Assembly (NCBI GenBank): GCA_900617975.1
Contig: UZAE01012046.1
Span: 7,136 to 71,135, forward strand
Source of the DNA: Rodentolepis nana
Taxonomy: Eukaryota; Platyhelminthes; Cestoda; Cyclophyllidea; Hymenolepididae
Reading direction: 5' to 3'
DNA length: 64,000 bases
The position numbers and the translations under genes were made by a program. Each line of letters begins with the position of its first letter. Position 1 is the stretch's first letter. Positions 10,754 to 22,284 of the stretch are shown in pieces. A model generated the notes under the pieces. It was given only the letters and a program-made list of their open reading frames with translations, ran no database searches and was not told where the DNA came from.

Positions 10754-13700
10754 ATATTTTAATTTGTTATATATTATAAATTTAAATTGAATGCAATTCT
10801 CATTAAAATATCCTTCACATATGTTAAATTCAACAAATTTTTTTGAATACCTTTTAATACCCCTTCTAAAAGGTAGCTCAAATATTCAACAACCGGAGTG
10901 CACTTTATAAGGAGTCGGTTAAGTAAGCAGTAATTATATTTACAGAACTGGATGTTAGCGCACAGTTCAAAGTTCACAGAAGGTGAAAAACGTTGATGGG
11001 GCCAATAGTAATGAATAAATCTATTTTTATCGAAAATTAATAATAAGCATAGGGGTAACCCGAGGTGGTTAAAACCATGGCAACCGAGGATATAATATTA
11101 TTTATTTATTTATACCAAATGGCAGGCGTTTTGATAGTTATCATTAGCCCTATAGTTGACTTCAGGCTTCACAGATGGGAAGGAACATCAAAGTGAAAAA
11201 GGTCGAGAGGGGGGGGGACAGAAGAGTGTTTCAAATGTGTAAAAGAGACAGACAGACACAAAGTTAGAAAAAAGGTGAGGTGAGTACGGTTGAAGTAGTC
11301 GAATTTGACATGCAGTGGGGTGATGGTAGTTTGGAGTCTGAAGTTAATTGCCAGTTAATAGACTTTTTGCCGTATGAGTATACGTTGCCCAGGGTGCACC
11401 ACGTGGAGGTAAGTCTATCGCACACCAAAGGATATAATATTCAATCACGCGCTAGCCAATTACGTCAATCATACCGCTCGAGGATTCCACATGTTTATCC
11501 CACTGTTTCACTAAGAGACTTTAATTGATCAGCCTCTACCTCTTTACACAATGAGTCACAAAGGAAATAGCTTAGTAGAATATTCAAATCAGTAGAAGTT
11601 ATCTAACAAATGGGGCTTTCAACCAATTATCAACTTTTCCGTTTGGTTCGACCGTTTCATATCTCATTCCTCATTCCTAACGCAATGAACCTTTTCTTAA
11701 CTATAGTCATTATAGGCACAGGAACCACTTCAGAATTGAAATTTTTGTGATATCTATTTAACATTACTTCACTGTGGTGCTACCCAATATCCTCCTTGTT
11801 TTGTAGACTTTATTATCATTCCTGCAAATTGAGCACAAAATGCTCTCACGAACATGGGAGGATACAGGGTGTCACATGACAATTGCTTGGGGATTAATCC
11901 TACGTGTGCATCAAAATTTAAGTAGACAATCCTCCCTCTTATCAGGTTTGTTAATTAGGAGGTAAAATTTTAATATCACTTGTTGTTTATCAGCCTGAAG
12001 GACTTTATTCATTAAATAAGAGTTTGAATCAATAATATCATCGGATTATCCAATTGGGTAAAGTGCAGGATCACCTTTTATATATTGCCTGAAATAAATT
12101 AGCAAGTCAATCTTGGTGAATGTTACACAAAACATAACTTTCTAATGGTAATAAAATTCCCCAGGGAAAAATAAATTTTTGAATTTTATTCTTGGTAAAT
12201 ATACCACCGGATGGAAGGCAAATTTGCAGCCATCTTAAAGGCTAATACTAGTAAATTTACATTGAAGAAAAATTGAGAAATTCGGCTGAATTCCAAATTT
12301 CAAACAGTCTAAAATCCTTTGTCTGATATTAGGCGCATTGTAACCTATCTAATATAAGTACTAACTTCAAAAACCGATATTTTTAATTATTGACTTACCT
12401 CCATGTGGTGCACCCTGGACAACGTATACTCATACGGCAAAAAATCTATTAACCGGCAGTTGACTTCTCACTTCAAACTACCATCACCCCACTATATGTC
12501 ATATTCGACTACTTCACAGTACTCACCTCACCTTTTTACCTTTGTGTCAGTCTCTTTTACATCTTTGAAACACTCTTCTGTTCCCCTCCCCCTCATCGAT
12601 TTTTTTCACTTTTGTGTTCCTTCCCCTCTGTGAAGCCTGAAGTCAACTAAAGGGCTAATGATAACTATCAGAGCGCCTGACATTTGATATAAATATTTTT
12701 AATTATTCCCTACATCTTCCATCTCTTGTTTGGGAGATTTCTTCTCGATGAAAATTTTTTTGACTTAAACCTGCCGTTATATTTTGTTGTTAAATTTTCG
12801 AAATTCCTAGACTACCAATACGAATGATTACTAAGTAAAACTTGATTGCTAAAATCAGGTACATTTTATAAGTACTCTATAAATAAGCAGGTCAAGAATG
12901 AGAAACTAACCGTAGTTGCAGAGGTGGAATGAATGAGTTCACCTTCTAATGGGACACATTTATTCAACAAGGCCATTCTCTTAACCACTTCCCCCGCCTC
13001 TTTCTTCCTATTTGCCGTCATCAGGTAATGCACTGATTCTGGAAGAAACTGAAAAGTATGAAAAAAACCATTATTTCTGAACGCGTTGCATTGCTATTGA
13101 AAACGGTTACATTTTTAAACTGATTCAATTACTGGTCACTACGTTTCCAATTGCTAATTTTTTAATTTTGACACGATAATGCATCTACCTACTGTGTCAT
13201 ATATGTGCTGACTTAGTTTTAATTTTAGTAAATATTTTGAAAGTTGTCTTAACCTCAGTCCAAATACTGATTAAATTGAGTCGCATTATAAAATTATTTT
13301 CGTTATTCCTGTCAAAATTTTGTTCCTACTTTTGAAAGATGCTGACAAGCAAAAATAAATGCAGTTGATCATCTACTTTCAAAAATATATTTGTGGGCAG
13401 TTTAAGAAAAAAATCACTGTTATAATAAACTACCAAGTATCAACTGCACTGATGCTGCAGCATAAATCTACATTTTATCGCATACAACTCAGGAAATTGG
13501 AAGAACGCGATCTGAGCAAAACAAGAACTATGACGTGTACAAAGGTACTAAGGCCAACGAATGAAATTTAGTAGCCAATAGGTACACAGTGAGTTCATGT
13601 GGCTTTATGAAATGATGACATCCTGGTAGTTTGCCGATGGTCAGGTGTTGGGAAACAATTAATTAAACTTTACCAAATTCAGCTAATTTTTCTCGATAAA

Positions 13701-16700
13701 TTAGCAGATGATTACTCCCGTAAAAATACGTGTAAAGCTTCCACACGAGTAAAGTAAAATTATTTAAACACTAAACTAAACAGGAATACCATAAAGATTT
13801 CGGTATTTACCTTCACTTAATAAATTAAAGTTATCTTAAAAGAATCCAGCGTCCAGTTGGATGACCAAGATGTGTTGCAACTGTCAGGTTTCAGTTTAGA
13901 AATTGCAATTTATAATTAGGTGAAATGAAACATTACTTTGTTGTACACTCATTTTAAAGCAAAATTTCCAAAGGTATATAAACGAAGGCGTTTACAGTTA
14001 GGTCACACTGAAAAAATTGGAAAGTTTACTATTATTTTGGGATAAGTGATTTCATATATTTCCTTGTTCACATTTTGGTCTAAAATTACAAACTGTAAGC
14101 TGAATATCTTCCAAAATCGCATTACAACCATTTAGTAGCAGTTTAAACCTTCGCTGTTACTGGGGTAAAAGAGGGAAAAAATACCGGGATTAGAAAACAG
14201 AAGACGACCAGAGGCATGGCTGAAAAAAAGACCAACCACCGCCAACCCAGTTTAGGGAGAACTACGAAGGCCAATCCGATCTCTAGGGTGCTTCCAATCG
14301 CCCAAAAGATCTGTGAAATTTGTGAAAAGTATATTATTAACGTTTTTAGTTAAATGTGGTTAAATATAAAAAACCTATTTGAGGAGGTTTTAACTTACAG
14401 AAATGCCAATCAATACCTTGGCGCGATACTTAATCGAGAGGAATTCTGACATCAGCGTATACCTAAAAAGCAAACCAAAAATATGGGGGAAAGTAACTAT
14501 AATTCAAGTTGTGTGAGTAAGTTAAAATCAAGACCATATAAGAAAGAACGAGTGGAAACAGGAACACACAGGCGATGGAAGAATGAATCTCTAATTTGGC
14601 CTAATTTATGGCCTTCCATAAGATAAATATTTCATGTTTTGTAGTTTTAATCCGCTAAAAGCTCAATATTGCCTGAGCAAATTAGAGCATTAATACATTC
14701 GGTCATGAAACACTTTTAGCATATCATGAATATCCAACTCGGAAGGAAGATGGTAAGAATGAAGCCATACCCGAAATAATATTTCGAACACCATAGATCT
14801 AGTTTATTTTTTAATTTAAAAGAGTTTGATAAGATTATGTTTGTATTTCTGCTATAATCAGTAATGTTCCTGCTAACGTTTGTACTGTTGGATCGTCATG
14901 GTTTTCACTAATTTTGAATAGTGTGGAGTAATTCATATAGTTACATTTAAACAAAATTAGATTATAACTATGTTCTCACCTCTTTTGGGAACCATTATAT
15001 GACTGAGATAGAGAAAAGAATCCTATACGCATATATTTTTGAGACCAGAATAACTTTCTAACTTAAGCAAAAAGGTAATTATAAGAAAAATCTACCTTTG
15101 TTTTTATAGAATGTGGTTATTTAAAAGTGAAAATCTAATCCGATTTTTTACCGCTTGAAATCTAACAAGTATTACAATTAAAATGGTTTAAAATACTTGG
15201 TTTCCTACAGGATGTTATTTGATTCATATGCAAATTGCAACAGTCATTGAAAACAATATAAAAGTCATTGCAAATTCAGAAAGTTAGAGTATAATAATTG
15301 AAATCAGTTGCCTTTGATAAGGAAAATTTTAATCACATATCTTAAGACATCGCGTCCAATCCGCTTATCACTTTCGTAAAATAACATTAAATATTTATAA
15401 ATGGTGTGCTGCATTTTATCACGACTCTTATTGACTGTTATTGTCGAATACGGATGTCCACCACCATTACCAGATGCGATCCTACGACCATCCATTTCAA
15501 GCCTCAGAGAAAGAAGTTATGCATTTTGGCTACTGTGTCACCGGTGCATAAATGAGTTAATAAGAAGACATTTTACACAGATCTATCACTTACGCACTGC
15601 CCTCTCCAGCCATTCCAAATCCAACAAGTCCACGAAGAATTACCAACCAGATAAAATTTGGACTCAGTGAAGTAGCCAAACCGGCGTAAGACACCCAAAG
15701 AAGAACGACTAGAAAACACTAAAATGTGATATTGAAAAAAATAATGAAGTACTAGACTTATTCTAATTAAAAATGTACAGATTAAGGACAATCAGTAGAG
15801 TTTTATTTAAATAAAGATTCATCAAAAGATTTATATGCTAGCCAGTTTAAAAGATTACAAGTAGACGACAAAACAACCGATTTCCTTACCCCTAATTGAA
15901 TAATATACATTGTTTGTCAAATGCAAGCGCAATGAAATCCAAAATTATAAAGTATTGAATGCTATTTATACTTTCGCCATTTTGCAGAAATCACTTACGT
16001 TGTTATTATTCAAAGACCTGGTTTACATTTTTGAACACTGCTAGTGTCTCGATATTTCTATCAAGACGGATTCCTTCCCTAGGTTTGGAGCGAAAGGCAG
16101 TTTAAGGAAAAGCCAACAGATTATAATTTATTTGCCGATCCAAAAATACTGCAACCGAAACAGTATTCTCAATATTAATTTTTTATAGTCCTTCATGTAT
16201 TGCACATATCAAAAGAAAATGAGATTATTAAATTGTCGTACTTCACAAAATCCATCGAATAGCAGATAACTAAGGAAGAAGTTAATTTAATGCCTCATAA
16301 GTTAAAATTACAAAGACCAGTGATAGATAAAAAATTAGATCGAAAGGTGCGAATTTTAAACGAACATACCCGCTTTCTTCCAAATTTGTCGGAGAAAAGA
16401 CCCCACACTGGAGCTCCAAAGAAGAAGCCAAGAAAGACAACCTGCCAAATGTTGAGAGTATAAAAAACGAGTCGGTTTGAAGATTATTTGGTTGATTTAG
16501 AAATGTTTGATTGAACGCAAATTTTTGTTTTTAATGTATACCATTGTTATAAGAGCCACTTGAGAGGAGTCTAAATGCCAAGCACAACGAAGTGTTGGTC
16601 CTAATACTGATAATAATAACATCTCCATAGCATTTGCGGCCTAAAATGATTAAAAATTGAAATATATGTCTTAAATAACCGAGCATATTCTAGCATTTTG

Positions 16701-17048
16701 ATGTATATAGGTAGCTAAGTTCTCTATAAAATTTATAAAAATTCGACGCGATCGAATAATAAACTTTAATATCAAATCATATAAATCATATATTGCAGAC
16801 AACCTTATTAAAACACAGTAAAGCGTATTTCAAAATGTGTTATTAGTAAAACTTACTTGCAATATCCCGCAAATGATAATCACACGGAATTGAAACCTTC
16901 CAAAACCATAGGCCTCTACAGCTTCTTCAATCGTATAGGTTTTATGTTGTTTTGGAATATGGGTTTGATAAATAATATCATCTGGAGTAATTATAAGTTG
17001 ATTGTTACCTCTTTCGTCAAAATCAATTTTCCCAAACGTATCAAACAT
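4310..17048 (-). CDS. SVOP: SVOP-type major facilitator transporter, 11 exons
   Basis: Exons in transcription order: 17048-16857, 16640-16542, 16441-16370, 15718-15594, 14462-14399, 14310-14185, 13048-12911, 10706-10550, 10146-10015, 7222-7029, 4684-4310. All phases agree and give 557 residues (human SVOP is about 548). Residues 38-55 match the SVOP N-terminal TVEDAVEAIGFG-type motif. AMEMLLLSVLGP follows, then the MFS motif A (residues 111-121, GLFSDKFGRKR), RGLVGFGMAG, EFLSIKYRAK, IFWAIGS, LGWRW, FSYYG, YLYTNE, RSLGQG and LPIETKGR (492-499). These are the landmarks of synaptic vesicle 2-related proteins: twelve-helix vesicle membrane carriers with unclear substrate. The ATG at 17048 is preceded by an in-frame stop near 17091. 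All introns are GT-AG except the last, which starts with GC. The introns hold family A and B repeats. Confidence 0.9.
5738..6103 (-). pseudogene. Decayed MFS (SVOP-like) fragment in the last SVOP intron
   Basis: Reading downward from 6103 the frame gives YFETFSNSFGV, like the YLSMLVSSLGEFA region of SVOP. After a frame change it reads LLGQKVAMFGTSLTLYSL, an MFS loop 8-9 like stretch. After another change (5738-5938) it reads a hydrophobic segment ending ALTTEIVALNLGN, comparable to EVYPT..ALGLG of SVOP. The similarity runs on without breaks where the parent gene has its exon 9/10 and 10/11 junctions, which suggests an intron-less retrocopy or another family member. Stops and frameshifts make it non-functional. 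This is by-eye similarity only. The rest of this intron (4685-5737 and 6104-7028) shows no other gene. Confidence 0.45.
7022..7029 (-). other. Non-canonical GC splice donor of last SVOP intron
   Basis: The exon must end at GAA (YLYTNE) and the next exon begins GTTTACCCA (VYPT) after TTCTAG. At the required junction the sequence reads GAA|GCAAGT, a good GC-AG type donor. No GT in a compatible phase lies at the junction. Confidence 0.7.
7373..7390. repeat. (CT)n microsatellite
   Basis: Short CTCTCT run within SVOP intron 9. Confidence 0.8.
8537..8896 (+). repeat. Family A LTR-like repeat
   Basis: Shares TACAACTTCGCGTA, the gtttggtttagcaaacccgc block, a gataca-like R region, tagcttagct, gggagtct-like and the terminal gcaatccgttgca with the 28388 copy. 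The 5' boundary is approximate, and no clear target duplication was found. It lies in SVOP intron 9. Confidence 0.6.
9449..9730 (+). repeat. Family A LTR-like repeat, nearly full
   Basis: Starts TGTGGGACACGTCATCGC and ends AATCCGCTACA. It holds a TATA-like tcctgtataaacg and the gctagctctgg-agtctagctagatg block of the family. The four bases on either side (agct / ggat) do not match, so the target duplication is lost or the copy is recombinant. It lies in SVOP intron 9. Confidence 0.75.
10720..10751. repeat. (TA)n microsatellite
   Basis: About 15 uninterrupted TA repeats a few bases upstream of the acceptor of SVOP exon 8 (exon starts at 10706 on the minus strand). Length variation here could influence splicing. 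Confidence 0.9.
11100..11428 (-). repeat. Family B SINE-like retroposon
   Basis: Flanked by perfect 13-bp direct repeats AGGATATAATATT at 11087-11099 and 11429-11441. The sense strand is minus, judged by the AT-rich tail next to the left repeat. The plus strand carries an open frame from 11280 that runs through the head into the flank. It lies in SVOP intron 7 in the same orientation as the gene. Confidence 0.85.
12392..12692 (+). repeat. Family B SINE-like retroposon
   Basis: Flanked by perfect 15-bp direct repeats ATATTTTTAATTATT at 12377-12391 and 12693-12707. Begins GACTTACCTCCATGTGGTG and ends in tttgatataa. It is antisense to SVOP inside intron 7, so the SVOP pre-mRNA would contain GAG|GTAAGT at about 12398. 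Confidence 0.85.
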
Positions 17049-18555
17049 TAGAAATAAAATTGAGTAAATCTGATTAAATTAGCGATAAATATGACCTTGT
17101 GATTTAATAATGTGCGCTATTTATACAGGCAGAAAGTAAATCTATACACACATGATATTTTACCTGTATATTAAAACACAACTAACTGATTGATATAACT
17201 TAAAAAGGTTTTTTATATTACAATGCTATTTAAAACCTATGACTGACCTATAATATTTTCCCTATGGAAATGTGAAAAACCTTCTTCTAACCTTTTAGAT
17301 ATCAGGAGCAGTAACAATTATAACGAATGCATTTTTTATTGATTTGACCAGTTTCCTGAAAATAAATAGCTGACAAGGCACCGTTTTGCCTCACTCGTGG
17401 AATAGTTCGTCAATTATCGATTCGTGGTCAATTTATAATTAAATTTACTCAATCACCTAGCACTTACGTTTCCCGTAATAAACAAACGTTATTATCTTTA
17501 CTAGAATATTGACCTTTTAAAGGGTTCCCTCTTAGATTTTATTTCACTTTACTCGCAAATGCACATAATCGTAATGAAGCCGACTATGCTGTCTAATTTG
17601 AACCTCAGCGCAGGCAATTCAACTTTGTAAAATACCTAATTCAACATCATAATTTATTCGTTGACCGAAATCTGACATTCGAGTCTATTTGAAACATTTG
17701 TTATTACCAACACTCTAAAATTTACTTCTTAATGTTAAAGAATTGTAACCCACTTATGTCCTCATAATATTGTGGCTCACCCTTCTAAAGCGAAGTTTGT
17801 TCAACAATTATTCATGCTCTTTATTTATATGCGTTTACAGGCTTATAGGAATTTGAAAAGAATTGTCCTTACTACGGACACCAGCATGAATTGGAAAATG
17901 AATCAATGAGTTTATAGTACTTTGAACCCACATTATATTCCATAATTAATTGCACTATCCTCGAGATATTTATCAGTTTACTCTCCTTGATTAATATATT
18001 AGGATAGTATGATGTATTCAAGGTCTTTTATGTATATATCGAGGCTTGAGGAAGGGGTTCAATTTATCGACCAGGACACATCAATTAACGTCCAATGCAT
18101 GGGATATGGTAGGAACTTTATTTTGTTTCATAAAAGTTGAAGACATAAGATTAGGTGTCGGTTTAAACTTAATTTAAATATGATTACTAATTAATAAAGA
18201 AATAAATTCGTATTTAACGCTAATGGCAAATTTATGAATTCGATAATTTGACAATACTTCATTTTAAAAATTATAAAACTTCTACTTTTTGCTATTGTTA
18301 ACTGATTAATCACAATGTGAAGGTTAATGAGAAGCTCAACGTGACCTTCGGTTATAATTTAATTCTTTGTTGCACAATTTTTCCTGTTATATTTTTTACC
18401 TTGTTTAACGAAGATTCTAGATTTAATCTTTTCATTCATTCCTTAGACACATATATACAAACTTTTTAATGCCGTTATACTTTTTAGACATTTTTAAATG
18501 ACATTTTGGCTCCTATTAATAAAGTGTAAAGCATTTAATATTTTTGATTTTGCAG
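17049..18555. promoter_or_regulatory. Divergent intergenic region, SVOP / PAXX-like
   Basis: About 1.5 kb of AT-rich sequence between the divergent starts of the SVOP and PAXX-like genes. It must contain the promoters of both. I see no repeat copy and no convincing ORF. No specific promoter element is assigned. A TTTTGCAG acceptor ending at 18555 suggests a 5' UTR intron, or trans-splicing, for the plus-strand gene. Confidence 0.4.
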
Positions 18556-18563
18556 AAATTCTC

Positions 18564-19207
18564 ATGAGCTTATCTCGCTGCATCGATCTCTCTAAAACAA
18601 GGGATTTCATACATGTTGGCAATGAAATAATTTACTTCACAGAGGCGGATAAGTCCTTTCGTATATTTCTTTACATTCCTAAGAAAGTGCAAGGATTCAG
18701 TTCAATTTTTCAAATTGCATTTTTGAAAGCATTAGCTCGACAATACAATTTTCCGAATATTCAGTTGCTTCTAACTTGGTTGAGAGATCAAACCTCCAAT
18801 GGAAACTTTTTAGTGCAAGCAACCGACACAGAAAATGTCAGTCTTGTTTTTGGTACGAATCCGTCAATTCAGCTGACTTTTCAGCTATCTCAAACTCAAA
18901 GTGATGCTGACTTAATTTTATCGCTTTCTAAAGCACTTAATTCTAAGCAAGGTTATTTAGCTGAACTCGAGAATTCAAATGCTGCTGCACTTGGTAAATT
19001 AAAGTAAGTCATTAAGAACTCTTGTTATTTGTACTTTTCGTTTCATGATTCAATTTCGAATATGATTTTCTATTTAGCGCACAAGATGCACTCCCAGTTG
19101 TTCAAAACAAGAGAAAGAAGCTTGGTATGAGTTCCACAAATCCGCAAAGACGTCGAAGAAAACCTGCAACTGGACTTACATTCGTTTCAGACGACGATAA
19201 TGATTAA
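18564..19207 (+). CDS. PAXX: PAXX-like NHEJ factor (XRCC4 superfamily)
   Basis: Two exons, 18564-19003 and 19078-19207, are joined by a 74-bp GT-AG intron in phase 2, giving 189 residues (human PAXX is 204). An acceptor eight bases before the ATG marks a 5' UTR exon boundary; the open frame upstream of it is intronic. Residues 13-115 alternate beta-like segments with a helical stretch (about 45-75), as in the head domain of the XRCC4/XLF/PAXX fold. A short helix (about 116-145) could be the dimerising stalk. The C-terminus is the strongest evidence: NPQRRRRKPATGLTF (168-182) followed by an acidic end matches the human Ku-binding tail, which has NPGFKSKKPAGGVDF and an acidic end. L180 and F182 stand at the human V199 and F201 positions needed for Ku70 contact. 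Predicted role: stabilising Ku-bound DNA ends in the nucleus. Assigned by motif and architecture only. Confidence 0.72.
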
Positions 19208-19702
19208 TTCTCTATCTACTTATAGTTTAATAAGTAGAGCAGGCTGTGTCATTTTCATTTATTCTTTTGTCATCTCAATTGTTTTTTCTTGTAAAAATGT
19301 TTTTGTATTAGTACATGTGCATTTTTCTATTTTAAAGAATCTTTAACGTTTCTAAGATGTCTCATTTGGATTTGGGTTAGACAATCGGTAAAAATTTTGG
19401 TAAAACCTTTTCTAAAGCTGATAGTAAGTTTTTTTGTAAAAGATTCGACCAATTTCGCCAATGACTATCTTTTAGAATGACAGATTTCAAAATTTATATT
19501 AGTGAATGTTTCTGATTAGCCCTTTTACGGTGAATGCGTGAATTATATTAGGGAATATGGTCGATGGTTTTAATAACTCCAATTATTAAATCTTAAAATA
19601 ATTTGATGCCTGAGTACTCGCTAAATTCCAAATTCTACATATATTCTGAATATTCGAATTTTCTGAAACGAGAGGCATACTACTGAATCCGAATTCATCA
19701 GT
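19208..19702. other. 3' flank of PAXX-like gene, no gene seen
   Basis: AT-rich 3' flank. A small CTACTTA...TAAGTAG hairpin lies just after the stop (19214-19236). No canonical AATAAA was found nearby. Nothing else is supported. Confidence 0.4.
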
Positions 19703-19945
19703 TGTGGCCTTCTTGCTCATCGAGTTGCTCTACATACACATTGTGGGGGGAGAGACCTATCACCCAATCAGTAGTCATGGCATTACTAGAGTAGATAAAA
19801 TAGTATTTTTTTGCCACACACGCCCCCTTTCCTCCCCATTTTCGAGGCAACTTAACTAAGTTCTTGAACCATTTCCTTCTAGATGATTTTGACATGGAGA
19901 TAGCTGAGGTTCAGTCAAGGCTTATTTGTGTACCAGTCGCCTACA
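19703..19945 (+). repeat. Family A LTR-like repeat, diverged
   Basis: Starts TGTGGCCTTCTTGCTCATCG and ends CAGTCGCCTACA. Internal matches include ccaatcagtagtcatgg, tctagatg, gagatagctgag and gtcaaggctta in family order. No matching flanking duplication was found. Confidence 0.6.
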
Positions 19946-20629
19946 GGTTTAAACTAAGTTTCTCAATTCCCTCAAAATTGAGCCTACAAACGGCCTATAA
20001 TTCTAGCTTATTTATAATTGCGTACCTTTTAAGCGATAAATCGTACAATGAATGGGCATTTGAAATTGCTACCTCAATTTTTGTTGGAATATGAGTAGTC
20101 ATTTTGTTCAATGTTTCCTGGCTTATGCCTTCCATCATAATTTTCGAAAGCCACGTCTAACTAGAATCTTTTAGAAGATTGCCTGGAACGCTCCGAACAA
20201 AAATTTAGTTATTTGATGAGATGGATTACCAGATTTTCTTTTGTTTCCAAGCAGTGGAAGGCCAAACTGTCTTCAGCTTCGATAATTTCCTTGGGTACTG
20301 GTGTTCGAGATAGTTTAAATGGCGCACTCAAATCTTGTCATCGATATCCATTTTGTGCAACACGTTTACAGGATAAATTCTGACGGTACCTTCTGCCCAC
20401 GTGTCTTTCAGCCAGTGATCAAGCGTAGCCTGTCATACAGGTTACAGGCGCATGAAATTTATCTAGGTCGGTTGAGTCCAATATGAATCGTTCATGGTTT
20501 TCGCTCCATAATAGTTTCGACAGGAATGAGGCAGATTAAAGTTGAATGTTATGCTGTTTGTTGCATTAAAAGAAACTCGTCGGGAATTTATATTTTTTTC
20601 CAAAGTGAATTTTGAAGGGAGTCAACTAA

Positions 20630-20960
20630 GCTCTAGGCTTGATCGTTTGACTACGAACGAGGTCATAGAAAATAGACGTAAGTAGCTACATGATTCCTGC
20701 AAAAATCTTTAAAAAGGGCCTTAGAGAATTGGTTGCTATTATTGATTACAATGAGCTTTGAAAGTTCATGGGTTGAAAATGTATACTCATGATTTTCTGC
20801 CAGCATGATAATTGTGGCCTTCAATGGAATGGTTTAGGACTACCTTGAATGCAATATGTCTCTTAAAATTCAACCTTATGTGGAAGCATGATACTGTAGC
20901 CATGGGCTGCGTTCTTTATGGGAGGGAAGCTAGGCCTCTTGTTAGATTTTAAAATATCTC
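20630..20960 (+). pseudogene. Scrambled relic of a non-LTR retrotransposon (LINE)
   Basis: Two LINE reverse-transcriptase landmarks occur on the same strand. Near 20687 the frame reads YMIPAKIFKKGLRELV, like the GIPAEIFKAG motif preceding the RT core. At 20896-20940 it reads VAMGCVLYGREARPL, like the SVLLYGCETWPL motif at the RT C-terminal end. They are only about 200 bases apart instead of well over 1 kb, so most of the element is deleted. Stops interrupt the frame. Bases 19946-20629 hold nothing I can name. Confidence 0.35.
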
Positions 20961-22284
20961 TGCTCATTTCAAACCATTTAAAAAGGTTCTTACAATGGAT
21001 TTCATTAAACAAACACCCAGATGACTGCTCTTGCACTGGAGTAATGTGATGAGTACCGAAGGCTTATCAGCCTGAAATAACCAATTACAGGTTACCACAT
21101 CGTCTATTCGATTGTAGATCACTCTTTTGATTTAATTTTTATCCCCTACGAGGGAATCTATTTCATTACCTTTTTAGGCACTTACTATTTGCTGTTGCAT
21201 TTTGTATGCAATTAACAGTTATTGAGTGTTTTCGTACAGCCTCAAAAATAGGCTTCCAGTAGTATTTTCACCCTTAGGATATCCATGGTTGTAGATGATA
21301 ATTCGTCAGTTCACGTTCGGTTGTTTTCTGACATTGTATTTCGAAATTATTGGCCAAGGAGGATAGCCGCCGACACTGAAGTTGGCTTCCAGTATAAAAG
21401 TAACACTCATTTAGGTTCCAAAAATTAAGATAAGGAGATTTATAAACTTTTAATTGCAAAACGATCATCAAAATCACCTTTTCAATCTTGATATGGTACT
21501 TCTCAGCTGACTAAAGAGTTTGAAACCTTGTACAACATCTGTTAATGAGCTACCATGAAAGACATGTGACCTTTCCATTAGTTTTGAAAGACGAGGTCTT
21601 AGAGATAATCAAGGTTTCTTTTGAAGGTTACGAAACAAATTTTTTTCTATGAAGTTTGCAACGCTTGCAAAAACAGATATGTCCTCACTTAGCTCGTTTG
21701 CTTGTTTGTGGTATTTAAAGCGATACCTGAAGGGTAGAAGTTTTGGACGAAAAACTTTTGCTTGACCTGCACAGTTTTGGAACAATTAATTCAATCGGAT
21801 TCCTAGGGTAGGAAAAACTTTGAGAAACGTTATATCATGGGGTACAAAGTGTACACATCTGTGTTAACTACACACAATTCAATTATTTGTCTGATTTTGG
21901 AACATAAATTTGTTAGGAACACAATTTTTTGCGACGTCTTCAGCAACTTCAGGATGAAAATTGAAAGACATGAGGAAAGGTTGTTAGATCTTCTAATTTG
22001 AAAGAGAAAAAGTTAACTTATTTAGGTAAATAGTTAAATTCCCTCAACAATTACGAATGATCTACTGTCGTGAGACTTGAGAAACTTCCAACTTCGGAAT
22101 TGTCGAAACTGGAGAAGAATTTAGCTGCCATTTCTCACTACTTTCTATAAACGAATGGAATATGAAAACGGATTGGGCAAAAAACAAGTTTAGTTTATCT
22201 TCACGACAGTGTAAAAGTGTTGCTGCATCATAATAAAATGAACAAACATTTGAAATAAGTACTTCAAATTTTTATTCTGAATAA
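20961..22284. other. Non-coding stretch, nothing recognised
   Basis: Only short chance ORFs are present. Base composition is slightly less AT-rich than further right, which may reflect old element sequence, but no family could be named. Confidence 0.3.

Noticed and set aside
15304..15791. Overlapping ORFs on both strands around SVOP exon 4
   Set aside because: They are out-of-frame readings of the real exon at 15718-15594 and its flanks.
18498..18563. Upstream ATG at 18498 as the PAXX-like start
   Set aside because: A TTTTGCAG acceptor at 18555 lies between it and the MSLSRC start, so this part is most likely intron.
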